Below, piece after piece: positions 32,269 through 44,218 of a stretch of 64,000 nucleotides of DNA (the first letter of the stretch is position 1; each line of letters begins with the position of its first letter). The notes under the pieces are model-generated. The model was given only the letters and a program-made list of their open reading frames with translations, was not told the origin of the DNA and ran no database searches. This stretch comes from Trema orientale. Lineage: Eukaryota > Streptophyta > Magnoliopsida > Rosales > Cannabaceae. The stretch is from contig JXTC01000700.1 in the NCBI GenBank assembly GCA_002914845.1, positions 45,239 to 109,238 on the forward strand. Reading direction: 5' to 3'. A program made the translations under genes and the position numbers.

Positions 32269-34159
32269 TACTTTCAAGTAATAATAATCAAGCTTGACAA
32301 ATAAGTTTGGCTTCGGAAAAGACGAGTGAGGAGCAAGTAAGTGCCCCACAGTACATTTATCCTGATGGAATATTGAGTTGAAATCTTGAATTTTGCAGTT
32401 ACTCAATTTGAATCCGACGTCCATTTCTTAGCTCTATAAGTCTCAATTCTTGAGAGTGTTTGTATATAGTCTCTATTATTGAGTTCTTTTTACTACACTC
32501 TTGAAATGATGAAATCATAGATAGAATTGGATTTATTATTTTTTATGGGATCTTATAGCAAAATGGCTAGTATATTAGCATATATATACCACGTGTAAAA
32601 TATTATGTATCCCGTATAAAAATTTATATACTCAGTACATATACTAAATCTGGTATATAAGCATATATATCAAGTGTAAGAATATATGAACCTGGTTATT
32701 TAGCTATGAAAGGAGAAAAATGGACATTTACTAAAATCAAGTGAAAAAAGTGGACATCCACCAAAATTTCTGTCTTTTTTTTTTAAAAAAAAAAAACTAT
32801 AGTTCTTTTGTCTCGTTCTCTAAATGCTGCTTGCCATTCTTAGACAAAATATGCTCTCAAAGTAGACAATGAACTATCCAAATCTTACATCAAGATCTAG
32901 AAAAAAAGAAAAAGAAAAAGTTTCTGATGGGCAGATGAGAAAGTGGCAAAAGGCGGAAAGGAGAACCTATATAATGGTCTAGACTAGTCAAGGGGCCCAA
33001 ATAGAATTTGTTTACCGGCCCATGAAAAGTTGGGCTTGGATTGGACCCTTTTATATTCCCTTCTGTCCAATGACTTCCTTTGTTATTTTATTGGGAAATT
33101 TGACCTGAACAGTAGTAATTTTGACTAACACGATTTTTTTAAGAGTATTTTGAAAAATGACTTTTCTGATAGTATCGTATAGTTGTGTAATGAAAATCAC
33201 ACAATTTAGTCTAAATAACTCAAAATTTTATGGTCATAAATTGTGTGACACACAATCCCATTACTCTATAACACTGCTAAAAAAGAGACTTTTTAGTTAT
33301 ATAGGTTTAAATGAGCTGTTTTTTTTTTTTTTTTTCAAAAAAAAAGTTCTACAACCTTTTCAAAATCATCTCAAATTTACTTAAAAAAGTCAAGATTTGA
33401 TGTTTAGGCAAGTTGAAATCTTATTTATAATTTGGGTTTTTTAGATTTAGGAGATTTAAATCGAATTCAAGCATAAAAATGATGATTTCAAGTCTAAAAT
33501 TGTAATTTTCAAGCCTGAAAATCATGATTCGGTGGAAATCTTTATTGAGCTCGACTGAAAACTAGAGTTCACGTGAGTTGGACTCGATTAGACCCAATTA
33601 AGTTCGATTGGGTCCAATTGAACCAGAAAAAAGTATTTTAAGTTTTTTATCCCACGTCAACAAAAAAATGAAAAAATAAGTTTAAAAAAAAGAAAAAGTT
33701 GGGTTTTTTTTTTCTTTTTTCTAAAAGATCCTCAATGAAATTTATTAAGATAGTGAAGCCAAATCAGCTTCTAAAATATAATGCAACAAAGCAGGAATAC
33801 AATCTTCATCCCCTAAATATATATCAATAGATTCCAATCCCACTGACGTTAGAGTGTGGACTGTTATATTTATCTCACGAAAAATATAATAGCATCTATC
33901 ACCTCCTACAAATGAGAGTAAATCAACATTGTCCTCAATAATAATATCATCACAATAATTAAAATAACAATCGTTAATCGTATGAAACCACGTTAATGGC
34001 ATCCAAATCCACATCAGAAATAACAAGACCTCTAACATAGCACTATAAAGGGCATTTTAAAGTCCAAATTAGTGAATTACCATTTCCCTACTTTATACGG
34101 TGCGTCAAGTAGCAGAGGAACATTTGAAGATTACGGAGTTCTTCTCTCTGAGCCCGAAC
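32269..34159. other. Spacer and upstream region of the TatD gene
   Basis: AT-rich with no recognised gene. At 32557-32700 an AT-rich segment (AGCAAAATGGCTAGTATATT) resembles, in reverse complement, the sequence at about 44170-44195 and loosely 2968-3110. At 33570-33625 short inverted repeats of CCCAATT / AATTGGG type occur. The TatD leader probably lies in the last ~100 bp. Confidence 0.5.
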
Positions 34160-36838
34160 ATGGCGACTGTACGGATGATAGGCAAGAAACTCATTCAAAC
34201 TCCCTTTTTCATGTTCATTCGTCCCGAATTTCAAACTGACAGGTATCTTTCTCTCTGTGATTTCGATCTTTGTCGCACTCTCATTCTCCGAGTACTCAGA
34301 TATAGCAGTCAACTTTACAGGTGAGGCATTTCGTCGAACACCTTCTAGTCTATTTATTACCCACAAAAATTGTCTATTTTTCTCCTATGTTTTTGAAATT
34401 TCTTGATTTGTGTCGCCATGAATTCACGTACAGATGGCATGTTCAAAGGAATTTACAATGGCAAGCAGTGCCATGTATCGGATATAGCCACGGTTTTGAG
34501 CAGAGCTTGGAGCGCTGGTGTTGACCGCATTATTGTATTCATCTCTTTAAGTCTATAGCTTTGAGTGTATAATTTGATCCAGTAAAAGCTCGATTAAGTT
34601 GAGTTTTTCGTGATTTATGGATTCAGGTCACTGGTGGATCACTTGAGGAATCAAAGGAAGCTCTTGCCATTGCCGAAACAGATGGTTTTTTAAGCTGTCA
34701 TGTCCTTAATCTCTACCGCCATGGTTTTGTTAAGCTGAAATAAAAAAAGGGTTTTCATTGGGTTGTTGCAGGAAGGCTTTTCTGCACGGTTGGAGTACAT
34801 CCCACAAGATGCAAGGTTGCTCTTCCATGGTTTCTTACTTTTTTTGCTCTAATTTTGGGAATGGTTTAACTTTATGGTCAGTGTGGGCTTGGGCTGAGAC
34901 ATGTTTGAGCTGAGCCTAGCTTGTTTTGTGAATCTCTTCAGGAGTTTGAAGAGAGTGGAGACCCGGAAAAGCATTTTCAGGCTCTTTTGTCATTAGCTAA
35001 AGAGGGAATAGAGAAGGGGAAAGTATGGACTAGACTATATCCATCTCTTGACCGCCAAAAAAGAATGAATATATTTATTTAGAATTGTGATTACTTTATC
35101 ATTGGTTGTGGAGGAAAATTTTGAGATATGAATATGACGATGAAATTTATAATGTGTCCTTAAGGTGGTTGCAATTGGTGAATGTGGATTGGACTATGAC
35201 AGGCTTCACTTTTGCCCAGCAGAGGTTCAAAAGAAGTAAGTTGGTTTGTCATGTATAAGAAGTTGTGTGTTTCCCATCGCACTTATTCATTCTACCGTTT
35301 CATTTCGTTATGTGACACATTGGTTTATTGTTTGTCTGCTTGGCGAAAACTAGGTATTTTGAGAAGCAGTTTGAACTGGCATATGCCACAAAGCTACCCA
35401 TGTTTCTTCATATGCGTGCAGCTGCTGATGATTTCTGTGAAATTGTGGAGAGAAATAAGGATAGGTGAGTTTGCTGAAAACAATGGTTTATAGGATCGAA
35501 AGATGAGGGTAAATTAGTTGTTTTTTGGTAAAAATGACAGCTTTGTGTTACTCTTAAATTTCTTTTTTACAAGTAAACAATTTTTGAAAAGCAAGGTAAT
35601 TGCTTCAACTTCCTCTTATACATTATGTTTTCTTCTTCCCGCTTGCCAATCATTTGAATTTCCAGATAGAGTTTTTACAATAAATATTAGCCCTTTCTAG
35701 TGTAATTTGCAGTTCTGATGTTCATGAACGGATTTTTTTTTTTTTTCGCTCTTCTGTAGGTTTACTGCTGGGGTCACACATTCATTTACTGATAGTGCAG
35801 AAGACAGGGACAAGCTTCTTTCCTTTCAGAATATGTATATAGGTATTAGTTCGAGGAATCTCTTGTCCGTATTGAAGAAAACCACCAATTTCATATGTAA
35901 TGCTCCTATAAGGTCCCAAGAGGACATCATGAATGTATAACTTTTCTTTGTTGCCCTTTTGGTATGAAGCAGGCGTAAATGGTTGCTCTCTGAAGACGAA
36001 AGAGAACCTTGATGTTGTGAGGGACATTCCTATAGAGAGACTGATGATTGAGACAGATTCCCCATATTGTGAAATCAGGAGCACTCATGCTGGGAATAAA
36101 TTTGTCAAGTCTGTATGGCCTTCTAAAAAGAAGGAGAAGTACGATCAAGAAAGCGTTGTTAAAAACCGCAATGAACCTTGTTTAGTTCGGTAAGTGGCAA
36201 TCTTATTGCAGCTTATGTGGATTTTTTCTCATTCGGAAATGTTGAGTGAACATGTCCTGTCTCCTCGGTAACAGCTTTACTATTTGATCTGTAGAGGTTT
36301 GACTTATTTTATTTAATGATATTCTGAAACTAGATAATAATCGTCCAAAATTTTGGTAAAAGTGGAATATGGCAATTCCTTATGCTGTTAATAGGTGCTT
36401 GTTGGTTGTTTATTAAATTATCATTATTAAACTCACTTTGTGTATCTACTTCTTTACTTGCCATGACTGGTTTCCAGGCAAGTACTTGAGGTTGTGGCTG
36501 GTTGTAAAGGTATCAGTGACATAGAGCAGCTAAGCAGGACAATATACCACAATACTTGCAGGTATTTCTGTTAGAATCTGGAGTACGTAGAATTGAATGG
36601 ATCTTTTGCAAAAGTTTATAAAAGCTAATTGTATCATAAACGTCCAGCCCTTACTAAGTCCAACCCAGTCTGACCATTTTATCAAATCTTATTTCATCTT
36701 CTGTACCAGAAACTTTAGCAACACGGTGTTTGTTTTCAGGTCAGTCTAAAGTTTGAGATCATGTTGTGCAGGGTTTTCTTCCCTCAGGATCTTGATTCTG
36801 CAGCAGATGCTCTTCTTTCGGCGGGTCATGATCCATAG
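34160..36838 (+). CDS. TatD-type metal-dependent deoxyribonuclease, 12 coding exons, 319 aa
   Basis: Exons: 34160-34181, 34300-34320, 34434-34534, 34627-34684, 34772-34815, 34942-35022, 35165-35235, 35354-35464, 35760-35842, 35973-36189, 36478-36561, 36772-36838; 960 nt, no internal stop. The first two exons (22 and 21 nt) are required to build MATVRMIDIAVNFTDGMFKG, the conserved start of eukaryotic TatD/TATDN1 proteins. Their joining uses a GC donor (ATAG|GCAAGA). Candidate metal ligands of the TIM-barrel amidohydrolase-like fold are E115 in [10 protein letters not shown]152 in MFLHMRAA, H177 in THSF and D226 in IETDSPY. As in other members of this subgroup, the N-terminal HxH of bacterial TatD is replaced by IDIAVNFTD. 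TatD proteins are 3'-5' exonucleases or DNases linked to DNA repair and DNA breakdown in cell death. No targeting signal is obvious. It converges with CP33, as expected from the Arabidopsis order (At3g52390 beside At3g52380). Confidence 0.9.
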
Positions 36839-37494
36839 CCAGCTAACTCTAATAGCTCTGGTGGTTGCAAAATCTTCTTGTCAAAGATACTCCTCGTTTT
36901 CATTGAGAAAGCCATGAGTCACAAACTTTTTCCGTAAAGACTATTCGACCTCAAAATGGAATTTCTCTGAAATGCAGTTTCGTAAGAGTTATACACGCAT
37001 ATTTTGTATTGTAATCGGTAACCAAGTTCCAATTCTGGAAATGATAGACTCTCAATCTTTCAGATTCAATTTATAAGATGGAATGCATCATCTTCCTCAT
37101 ATATTGACTCAAATCGAATCATTTTGTCATTGAGAATGAAGTTCCAACACGACAAAGACAAATAAATAAATAATTTCAAAGTAACAATTGGTTTATTAGA
37201 AAGATGCATTGATAGTCTTGGACTGATCTGAATTTTGGGGTGTGTACATGTAGTGCCAAACTCACATGAGAAAAAAGTACCACAAGCTTTTATTTGTTCC
37301 CTCTAATATTGTACATACCAAATTTTTAAATAAACGGGTGGTAGAGAAAGATTAAATGGAGTCAACTTTGAGAAAGTGGCAAGGATACACTATGTTTATA
37401 TCCTGCAACTACTGAACTGGGATTTGGGGTCTCTAGCAAAGTGGACAGAAAAAAAAAAAAAAAAAAAGAAAAGAAAAATTAAGGAATAATTCCC
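36839..37494. other. Convergent 3' ends of the TatD and CP33 genes
   Basis: 656 bp between the two stop codons holds both 3' UTRs. A long A-run with AAAAGAAAAG lies at about 37449-37477. No further gene seen. Confidence 0.7.
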
Positions 37495-39143
37495 TCATGT
37501 GTTAACGCTAGCTAGCAATTCATCACTCTCCACGACTTCTGTTACATCTGCCGGTGCTGGAGGAGAAGCCCGAGGAGCTCTTTCGGACGCTATATTCAAT
37601 CTCAACGGCCGCCCTTCTACCTCCTGTTTTTAGCACACAAAAGAAGAATTAAACAATGAGACCAAAATAACAATGAACGATACACGAACAACTCAAATAA
37701 TTCAATAACCAAGTTTTGCTTACCACTCCGTTCATGGCATCTAATGCCGATTGTGCAGCCTCGGCAGTTTCAAAGGAGACAAATCCGAAACCTCGAGATC
37801 TTCCCGTGTCCCTCTCGTAAATGACCTTGGCACTCAACAAACCTGGCTGATCAGCAAAAGCATCTCTAAGAGCCTGAGAAGTAAGCCCCCAACCAAGATT
37901 TCCCGCATAAAGCTGGTAAGGGCTGTCTACAAAACTCCTGTTGATATTCCGAATCTTTGCCCCCAGTACTTCCCTTTCTCCTCCTCTTGGCACTTCTGGG
38001 AAGTTTACCTTAATAGTTCTGCCTTCAACTTGCTGTCAATGCATGAAACCATTAGTAACAACATTAATAGAACTCAATATAGTCATTGCTTTCAACGTTG
38101 GTAAACATCTTTGAATTTCTTGTAATCGGTACTGACGGCAACAAAAGTTTAGACCTTGAAAACTATTGCTAAGACTTCCATTTCTAATGTACTTCTTAGT
38201 GCCAAAAATCAAAAGAAACAAGATCGCTATAAACTACATTTGAGAGGCAGTTTGAACCGATAGAGACATCACTACGAACTCGCCACTAAGATTCCTTAAA
38301 AGCATTCTTATAGGCGTTCGTCGATCTTTCTAACAAAAACTCATTTCATTTCTGTACTTGGTCAATTAAAATGCATGGCAGTATAGCAAAAATGGCCTTA
38401 GAAGATATTAGTTGGGGCTAAACAAAACCAAACAAAGCAAAAGTGAAAATTCAAACACAAAACTGAGTTATAAATAGCGTGTACTCACAGAACCATCGAA
38501 CATTCGAATAGCCTCTTTAGCTTCCTCAACGCTCCCCATGGTAACAAACCCAAATCCTCTGCTCCTATCCGTAACTTTATCATATATCACCTTAAAAAGA
38601 TAAGAAAAAAAAATCATAGACTCCATCATTAACCATTTCAACAATAGAAAGAAAAAAAAAAATCCATTACATAAAGAAAACATAACAAGGAAGAAGAAAA
38701 TGTCAAACCTCAGCAGAAACAACGTCACCAGCCTCACCAAAAACCTCAGCCAAAAGCGTAGAGTTGATGGAATAAGGCAAGTTTCCCACATAGAGTCTTC
38801 CACCTTCGCCACCAGACCCAGACACTTTGGGACCTTCTTCTAATTGTTCTCCCCGCTCCTCGCCCAATTCGGCTTCTGGGTATTCTTCGTCTGAGCTTGG
38901 GGTGTCGTTTTCCAGCTCAAGGGCGTCGTACGGGGCCGAGAGTCGGCGGAAATGGGGAGGAGAAGAGAGGAGTGAGAGAGAAGCGAGGTTGGGGAATTGG
39001 GTCTTGAGGTTTAGGGGTTTGGTGAGGTTTTTGGAATAATGTGCGGAGCAGCGAGCTGGGATTGGTGGGGTTGAGTGGAGATTTGAGATTTTGTTGCAGA
39101 GAGAAGAACAGGAAGCGGCGTTGGTAGCAGCCATGGCAGCCAT
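37495..39143 (-). CDS. CP33: Chloroplast ribonucleoprotein CP33, two RRM domains, 324 aa
   Basis: Minus-strand exons 39143-38709, 38590-38489, 38032-37724 and 37623-37495 (975 nt). The N-terminal ~70 residues are Ser/Ala/Pro-rich and basic with few acids, as expected for a plastid transit peptide. An acidic linker (about 75-105, EELEN and DEEYPEAELGEE type) follows. RRM1 (about 115-192) has RNP2 LYVGNL at 117-122 and RNP1 RGFGFVTM at 156-163. RRM2 (about 219-296) has LYAGNL at 220-225 and RGFGFVSF at 259-266. The linker VNFPEVPRGGE is typical of CP33. cpRNPs bind plastid transcripts and support their stability, editing and processing. An alternative start lies three codons on (39134). Splicing is GT-AG throughout. 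Matches At3g52380 as remembered, in sequence and in adjacency to TatD. Confidence 0.92.
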
Positions 39144-39941
39144 GGAAGAGAGTTTAGAGAAGAAGATGAAGAAAATGTAATTGAGAGAACCGAGTGAGCG
39201 CTTTTGTTATTGTCTGCCTCTCTTGGGGGATAAGGGCATAAGGCTACCAAAATTCCTATGCTTTCCAGACAAAAAACGACACGGCGTTTTACCCATAAAC
39301 GACAACATCGTGTTAATAGAAACGATACGTCGTTTATATCATAAGGCAACAAGGAACCTGCATTTACTCGAATACAGCAAATAATTTCATAAGAGTCAAA
39401 TAACTTTAGACCAGTATTCTTAAAAAGAAAAAAAACAAAAGGAAAAAACTTTGGAGTTTGGACCACTGAACTTGGAAATGTTTCATCATAGGCTCAAAAG
39501 CCTTCAATTATATTTTTGGCTCGATTTCAGCCTATGAATTTTAGAGGTCGAAATTTAGTGTTTGAACTATGCTTTGGTCTTATTTTCGGCTTCTAAGCTA
39601 TTAATTAGGCCAAAAATGAAACAAGCGTGGGTCTCTTTACTACTTAAAAGGTGTTTAAGTCAAACAAGTATAAATAAAAACAATATATGGAATGAGTCTA
39701 AAAGGCTCCCACTTTAATGGTTGTCTACTTCGTAATCATCGAAAACTCTTTAATGAGTACTGTACTATCTTTATATTATTAATGTGAGTATTTTCATTTT
39801 CAAAAAAAAAAAAAAACAAGTACAAATAAAATAACAAACCCAGGACATTTTACAAAGAGTAGCCAATTTTTAAACCTATAGTTAAACCATAACAAACTTT
39901 TGGACCGCAAACAATATGCGGGCATGCCATTTTAAAATTTA
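39144..39941. other. CP33 upstream region and spacer
   Basis: The CP33 leader and promoter lie just above 39143. Around 39470-39630 there is a repeat-like stretch of the 'ggaccactgaacttgg' type seen in many plant MITEs, but I could not find its ends. Confidence 0.4.
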
Positions 39942-40229
39942 AGGTTAAATATAGTAATATTTTCTGAATCATACTTATTTTATCATTTTGTCCCCTAAAT
40001 TTTTAACTTCATAGTAACGACTCTTGAATTATGTAATTCTTACAGTAATGATCCATTTGTGACAAACTTTATATTCTGTAATGACTTATTTTTGTTAAAT
40101 ATAGTCTGTGACAAAATGATCATTATTCTAACAATTACATAATTCAAGTACTATTATTATGTAAGTTGAAAATTTAAGGGCATAAAAATACTACATATAT
40201 AATTTAGGAACTATTAATATATTAACCCT
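39942..40229. mobile_element. Foldback MITE with ~120-bp arms (288 bp)
   Basis: Left arm starts AGGTTAAATATAGTAATATT, right arm (reverse complement) AGGGTTAATATATTAATAGT. Both arms then share CCTAAATTTTTAACTT / CCTTAAATTTTCAACTT, CTTGAATTATGTAATT and TAATGATC(C)ATTTTGTCAC-like blocks. Flanks AAAATTTA (39934-39941) and ACAATTTA (40230-40237) match at 7 of 8, suggesting an 8-9-bp duplication (hAT or Mutator class). Confidence 0.6.
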
Positions 40230-40237
40230 ACAATTTA

Positions 40238-41639
40238 TATTGTATCAAATTTGTCTGAATAAATGACGTGTAATTAGAGTTTTCTTTAACGACAACAATC
40301 TTTACAGTATAAACTGCATGTCGTTTTATTATATGTGGTATTATTCAATAAAACTGACATTCATTGTTTGAAAGAAGAAACAATATTTGTCTTCACCTTT
40401 AGAGTTAGGATTAATATTATTCCGGTCCCCGAAAAAAAAAGAGGAAAAAAAAAACCCAATAGGACTAAAATTGGATTGGGTATTTCTTTATGACCAAAAA
40501 ATAAGATTAATCCTAAGAGTAGTTTGGACTACTCTGATAATTAAACCATGTGAAACGTTAAAATTGCAATAGAACGGCACATCATTTAATTTTAATGACA
40601 AAAAATTCAAATGATAAAATAACATGTTGGTTTAAGTTTTCCAACGAAATAATACCATTTTTAGTACGAGTAATGTCTTAAATTGGTTTGTCATTCCAAA
40701 ATTTTGAGAGAATTGTTTCGTTTCTTAGGAGGATTTTTTGTTGTTTAAAGAAGAAAAATAATAATAATCACAACAAAATTAATGTGAGAGAGATACTGAT
40801 AGGAATACAAATGTTGTTTAGACAGTCTCTTTTAATGTTCAGACAACAAATGTGACAGATAGTAGGATAGATTGGGGGGAAAAATGATATAGATGCATCT
40901 TCCATTATGTAAATTGGTGTAAAATTCCACTAAAGAACATAAATCATAAAAAACACAAAACAAAAAAGTTACAAAAAAGTTATCCTCATTAAAACACCAG
41001 TGCATATTAATCCTCGTTACCAAATTTAAAACCATTAAAAAAACTGATTTTGATCTTCTTACATAATAGTCATAGAAGCACCACTGCGTCCTAATCATCA
41101 ACAACAAATCTTAATGTCCTAACAGATCAGGCAATTATACACAACAATTGGGCCCCTGATGTTTTAAGATGTAGCATTTTTTAGATATTTTCACTTCTAC
41201 CCTTAAAAACTAGGACAGTTCTCCTACTTTTTGTCCAATGTGCCTGTATCTTTCCAGCGTTCTCATGGAAAGAAAAATAATATTGTTCAACTTCTCAATA
41301 AATCAAACTGGCTTATTTTCTAATTTGGAATCTTTTTTTTTTTTTCTACATATAATAAGTCACTGGTGCAACACCCATTGACCACCATTTTTTTTTCGTG
41401 TAAGTCAACCACCATTTTTCTTTTTTCATTTTTTTTTAAAGTAAATCACTAGTGTTAATATATTATAATTTAACACGTAATAATTTTATTTCATAATATA
41501 ATTTAACGTTATAATATTATAAGTTTTTCTCTGGATTACTTTTGTGGATAGGGTTAGTAGATATCTCTTTTGACTTTATGAATAAATATATCCTTTTTTA
41601 TTTGTAATAATAATAGTTTACAAGTATATGCTCGTAAAT
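40238..41639. other. AT-rich spacer, no gene seen
   Basis: No recognisable coding or element structure. ORFs at 40387-40572 (+) and 40832-41107 (-) are low-complexity. Confidence 0.5.
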
Positions 41640-42400
41640 TACATCTAATATAAACTAGTATATCATTTATTTACCCATTACTTAAAAAAAATTACTAATG
41701 ATAAATATTGATATATTTACTATTACTCTGTATTTACCACTATTATAAACTAGTATATTATTTATTTACCATAACCTCAAAAAATATTTAGTAATGATAC
41801 GAAATAATATATTTACCATTATACCCCTATATTTTATTTATTTATCAATATTATAGATTAGTATATTATTTATTTACCACTATATAGATTACATATTATT
41901 TATCTACCATGATCTCAAAAAAATTTACCAATGATGCACATTAACATATTTAGCATTGTGCCTCTGTAAATTATACATCCACTATTATAAAGTGGTATAT
42001 TATCTATTTATCATTATTGTAGAATAGTAAATTATTTCTTTACCATAACCTCAAAAAATTTACCATTGATATATGTTGGCAAACTTACAATTATACCCTG
42101 ATAAATTACTCATCTACCGCTATTATAGATTGGTATATCATTTATTTACCACGACCTCAAATAAATTTACCACTGATATATATTGGCAAATTTATCATTA
42201 TACCCATCTACAACTATTATAGACTGGTATATAATTTATTTATCATTATCTCAAAAATATATCACTTATTTACAGTGGCATATATACTATTACATCACTA
42301 GTAAATTATTTATTTACTACTATTATAAAATAGTATATCACTTGTTTATCACGGTCTTATTTACCATTATTTAACTTCATATATCATCGATTTATTATAA
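41640..42400. repeat. Degenerate tandem array, unit about 100 bp
   Basis: The motif CTATTATAGATTGGTATATC or a variant recurs near 41749, 41852, 41991, 42120, 42216 and 42320, each followed by ATTTATTTACCA and, in most units, by (A/G)CCTCAAAAAATTTACCA, TGATATAT and TATACCC. Spacing is about 95-140 bp. Units have diverged strongly, so this is an old, non-homogenised array. Confidence 0.7.
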
Positions 42401-42471
42401 TTTTCTATATATATCAACGATTTACCTCATAATTGTTAGTAAATAAGTGTTAAGTTAGTTATTTACTTAAT

Positions 42472-42713
42472 GGTTGCCAATCTAGTAGGTTTTTTTTTTC
42501 CTCTATGTGTATGTATTTTTTTTAGCCGTTAGATCAATTATTTAATGGTGATCCAACGGCTATAATGAGGTGTATAAAAAGACGTGTGTTATTAATATTT
42601 TTTCTCTTACTTACTTTTTAATATGAAAAAAATATGCATGATAAATTTTCATTGGCCAAAATGATACCTATGCATAGGTAAAAAAAAAAAAAAAACCTAC
42701 TGGATTGGTACCC
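42472..42713. mobile_element. Mutator-type MITE, family B copy 1 (242 bp)
   Basis: Perfect 9-bp duplication TTACTTAAT at 42463-42471 and 42714-42722. Ends GGTTGCCAATCTAGTAGG and (reverse complement) GGGTACCAATCCAGTAGG, each followed by a T-run and ACCTATGCATAGGT-like sequence. The inside holds an inverted pair around AGCCGTTAGATCA / TGATCCAACGGCT. Confidence 0.85.
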
Positions 42714-42967
42714 TTACTTAATATACTTGAAAAAAAAAATCAATTGTATATCAATTAGTTACATGATTTACATATTTTTTAAAAAATGAAATAAAATAAA
42801 ATCAATAATAATAGTAAGTTGTAAATTAATTGTTTACTCCTTTAAAAAAAATTAATTATTCACTTTATTAATAATGGTAAATCTCGTCACAACTCGGGTG
42901 ACTCACAACTATCAAAGACATTTCTTAGCTTTGAATGTAAAACCATCTTCCAAGAAGCATTGCCTTG

Positions 42968-42968
<1 letters not shown>

Positions 42969-42999
<31 letters not shown>
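42969..42999. repeat. Poly(A) tract
   Basis: About 30 A followed by GAAAAAG. No retroposed body is recognisable to its left. Confidence 0.9.
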
Positions 43000-43014
43000 A
43001 AAAGAAATTGCCTG

Positions 43015-43419
43015 TCAAATAAAATTATCCACATAAAGGAAAGCCATGATATTCACGCTAAGCAGAATTCGAGGGGACACAACACAAACCTCATCCTCTT
43101 TCTTCACCACTCTTGGCAACGACACATGAGCTTTCGAGACCTTCACCACCACCACCACCACCACTACATTCGGATCGTGAATGTATCCGGTCAAAACGAC
43201 GTCGTTGTACATCCCGTAATCCGTCCTCGCGACCTCGCCTCCTGAGACCGCCTCGGCCGTTATCGCAAAACTGTCATCTCCGGTGAGATCAATGGCAGCA
43301 ACTCGTCGACCTTCTGGTGGAGTTTTAAGGAAGCGATGATGCTGATGATTATGATGATGATGCAGTTGGTGGTAACATAGAGGGACAGAGGCTTCAGCCA
43401 TGAGAGGAAGAAGCTCCAT
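43015..43419 (-). CDS. Unrecognised ORF, 134 aa, GC-rich island
   Basis: Open from ATG 43419 (a second ATG at 43398) to a stop at 43015. It stands out because 43080-43330 is clearly more GC-rich than the surrounding spacer and the middle reads like real protein (GRRVAAIDLTGDDSFAITAE, then VARTDYGMYNDVVLTGYIHD). Histidine runs come from a CAT/ATG repeat and a valine run comes from a (GTG)n microsatellite (about 43140-43170 on plus). I do not recognise a family. It may be a small expressed gene, one exon of a larger one, or a decayed fragment; the last ~25 codons pass into AT-rich sequence and look like read-through. Confidence 0.3.
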   Translation of the reverse strand: MELLPLMAEASVPLCYHQLHHHHNHQHHRFLKTPPEGRRVAAIDLTGDDSFAITAEAVSGGEVARTDYGMYNDVVLTGYIHDPNVVVVVVVVKVSKAHVSLPRVVKKEDEVCVVSPRILLSVNIMAFLYVDNFI

Positions 43420-44218
43420 AGAAAACAGATCTCAAAACTGAAAGTTTCAAAACCACATAGCACTACCTTGAGGAAAGCGTTCAATTGTTGCTCGAGCTTG
43501 AACAGTGCATTGCCCAATTATGGGTTTGCTGATGTACCAACCCATTCAGAGGTAAAAGCGGGATACTTTAAAAGGAAAATTGAAAAAGGATATAAATGTA
43601 CAAACAAAAAAAGGGGATACTTGTTAACATTGAATACTAAAAAGATGTATACTGTGTAGTTTAATTACTCTTGTTCTACATGAGTAATTTTCTAAAAGTT
43701 ATAATTTTAAGAGTGTTAATGACGTCTTAACCATATGTTAAATTTTTTTTTTTATCATAAAAGTCTATTATTTAGGATTTTTTTTATCATCAAAAAGTTC
43801 TTAATCATAGGTCAAGACGTTTTTAATATTCTTAAAATTTTATTTTAAGAAAAATGCACAAAAAAATGCATTTTGGCTGCTATTCATGTTCTTTTCTCCA
43901 TTTTTTATTGTATTAATGGGGGCAAAATGTCCTTACAATGGATTAATTTGAGAGTTTTGTTATCAAATACTCCTTTTTCACTTCTTTTTTCATCTATTTG
44001 CTAAATGAAAACTTTTTTTCTCCCTTTTATAAGCACTTCAGTATATCAATTCTATGTATCAATATATCAACTTTCACACTGAGTATTATTTTACACTGAA
44101 TATTATTTTACCGAGTATAAATGAAATGCGATATAATTAAACTACTATGCCAGCCATTTTAACCCAAACTGATATATTAAGCCATTTTGCTATGTTTGAA
44201 AAAGGGACATTCACTAAA

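Noticed and set aside
38468-38812. 114-codon minus-strand ORF across CP33 exon 2
   Set aside because: Reads through the intron upstream of exon 2. The true exon starts at 38590.
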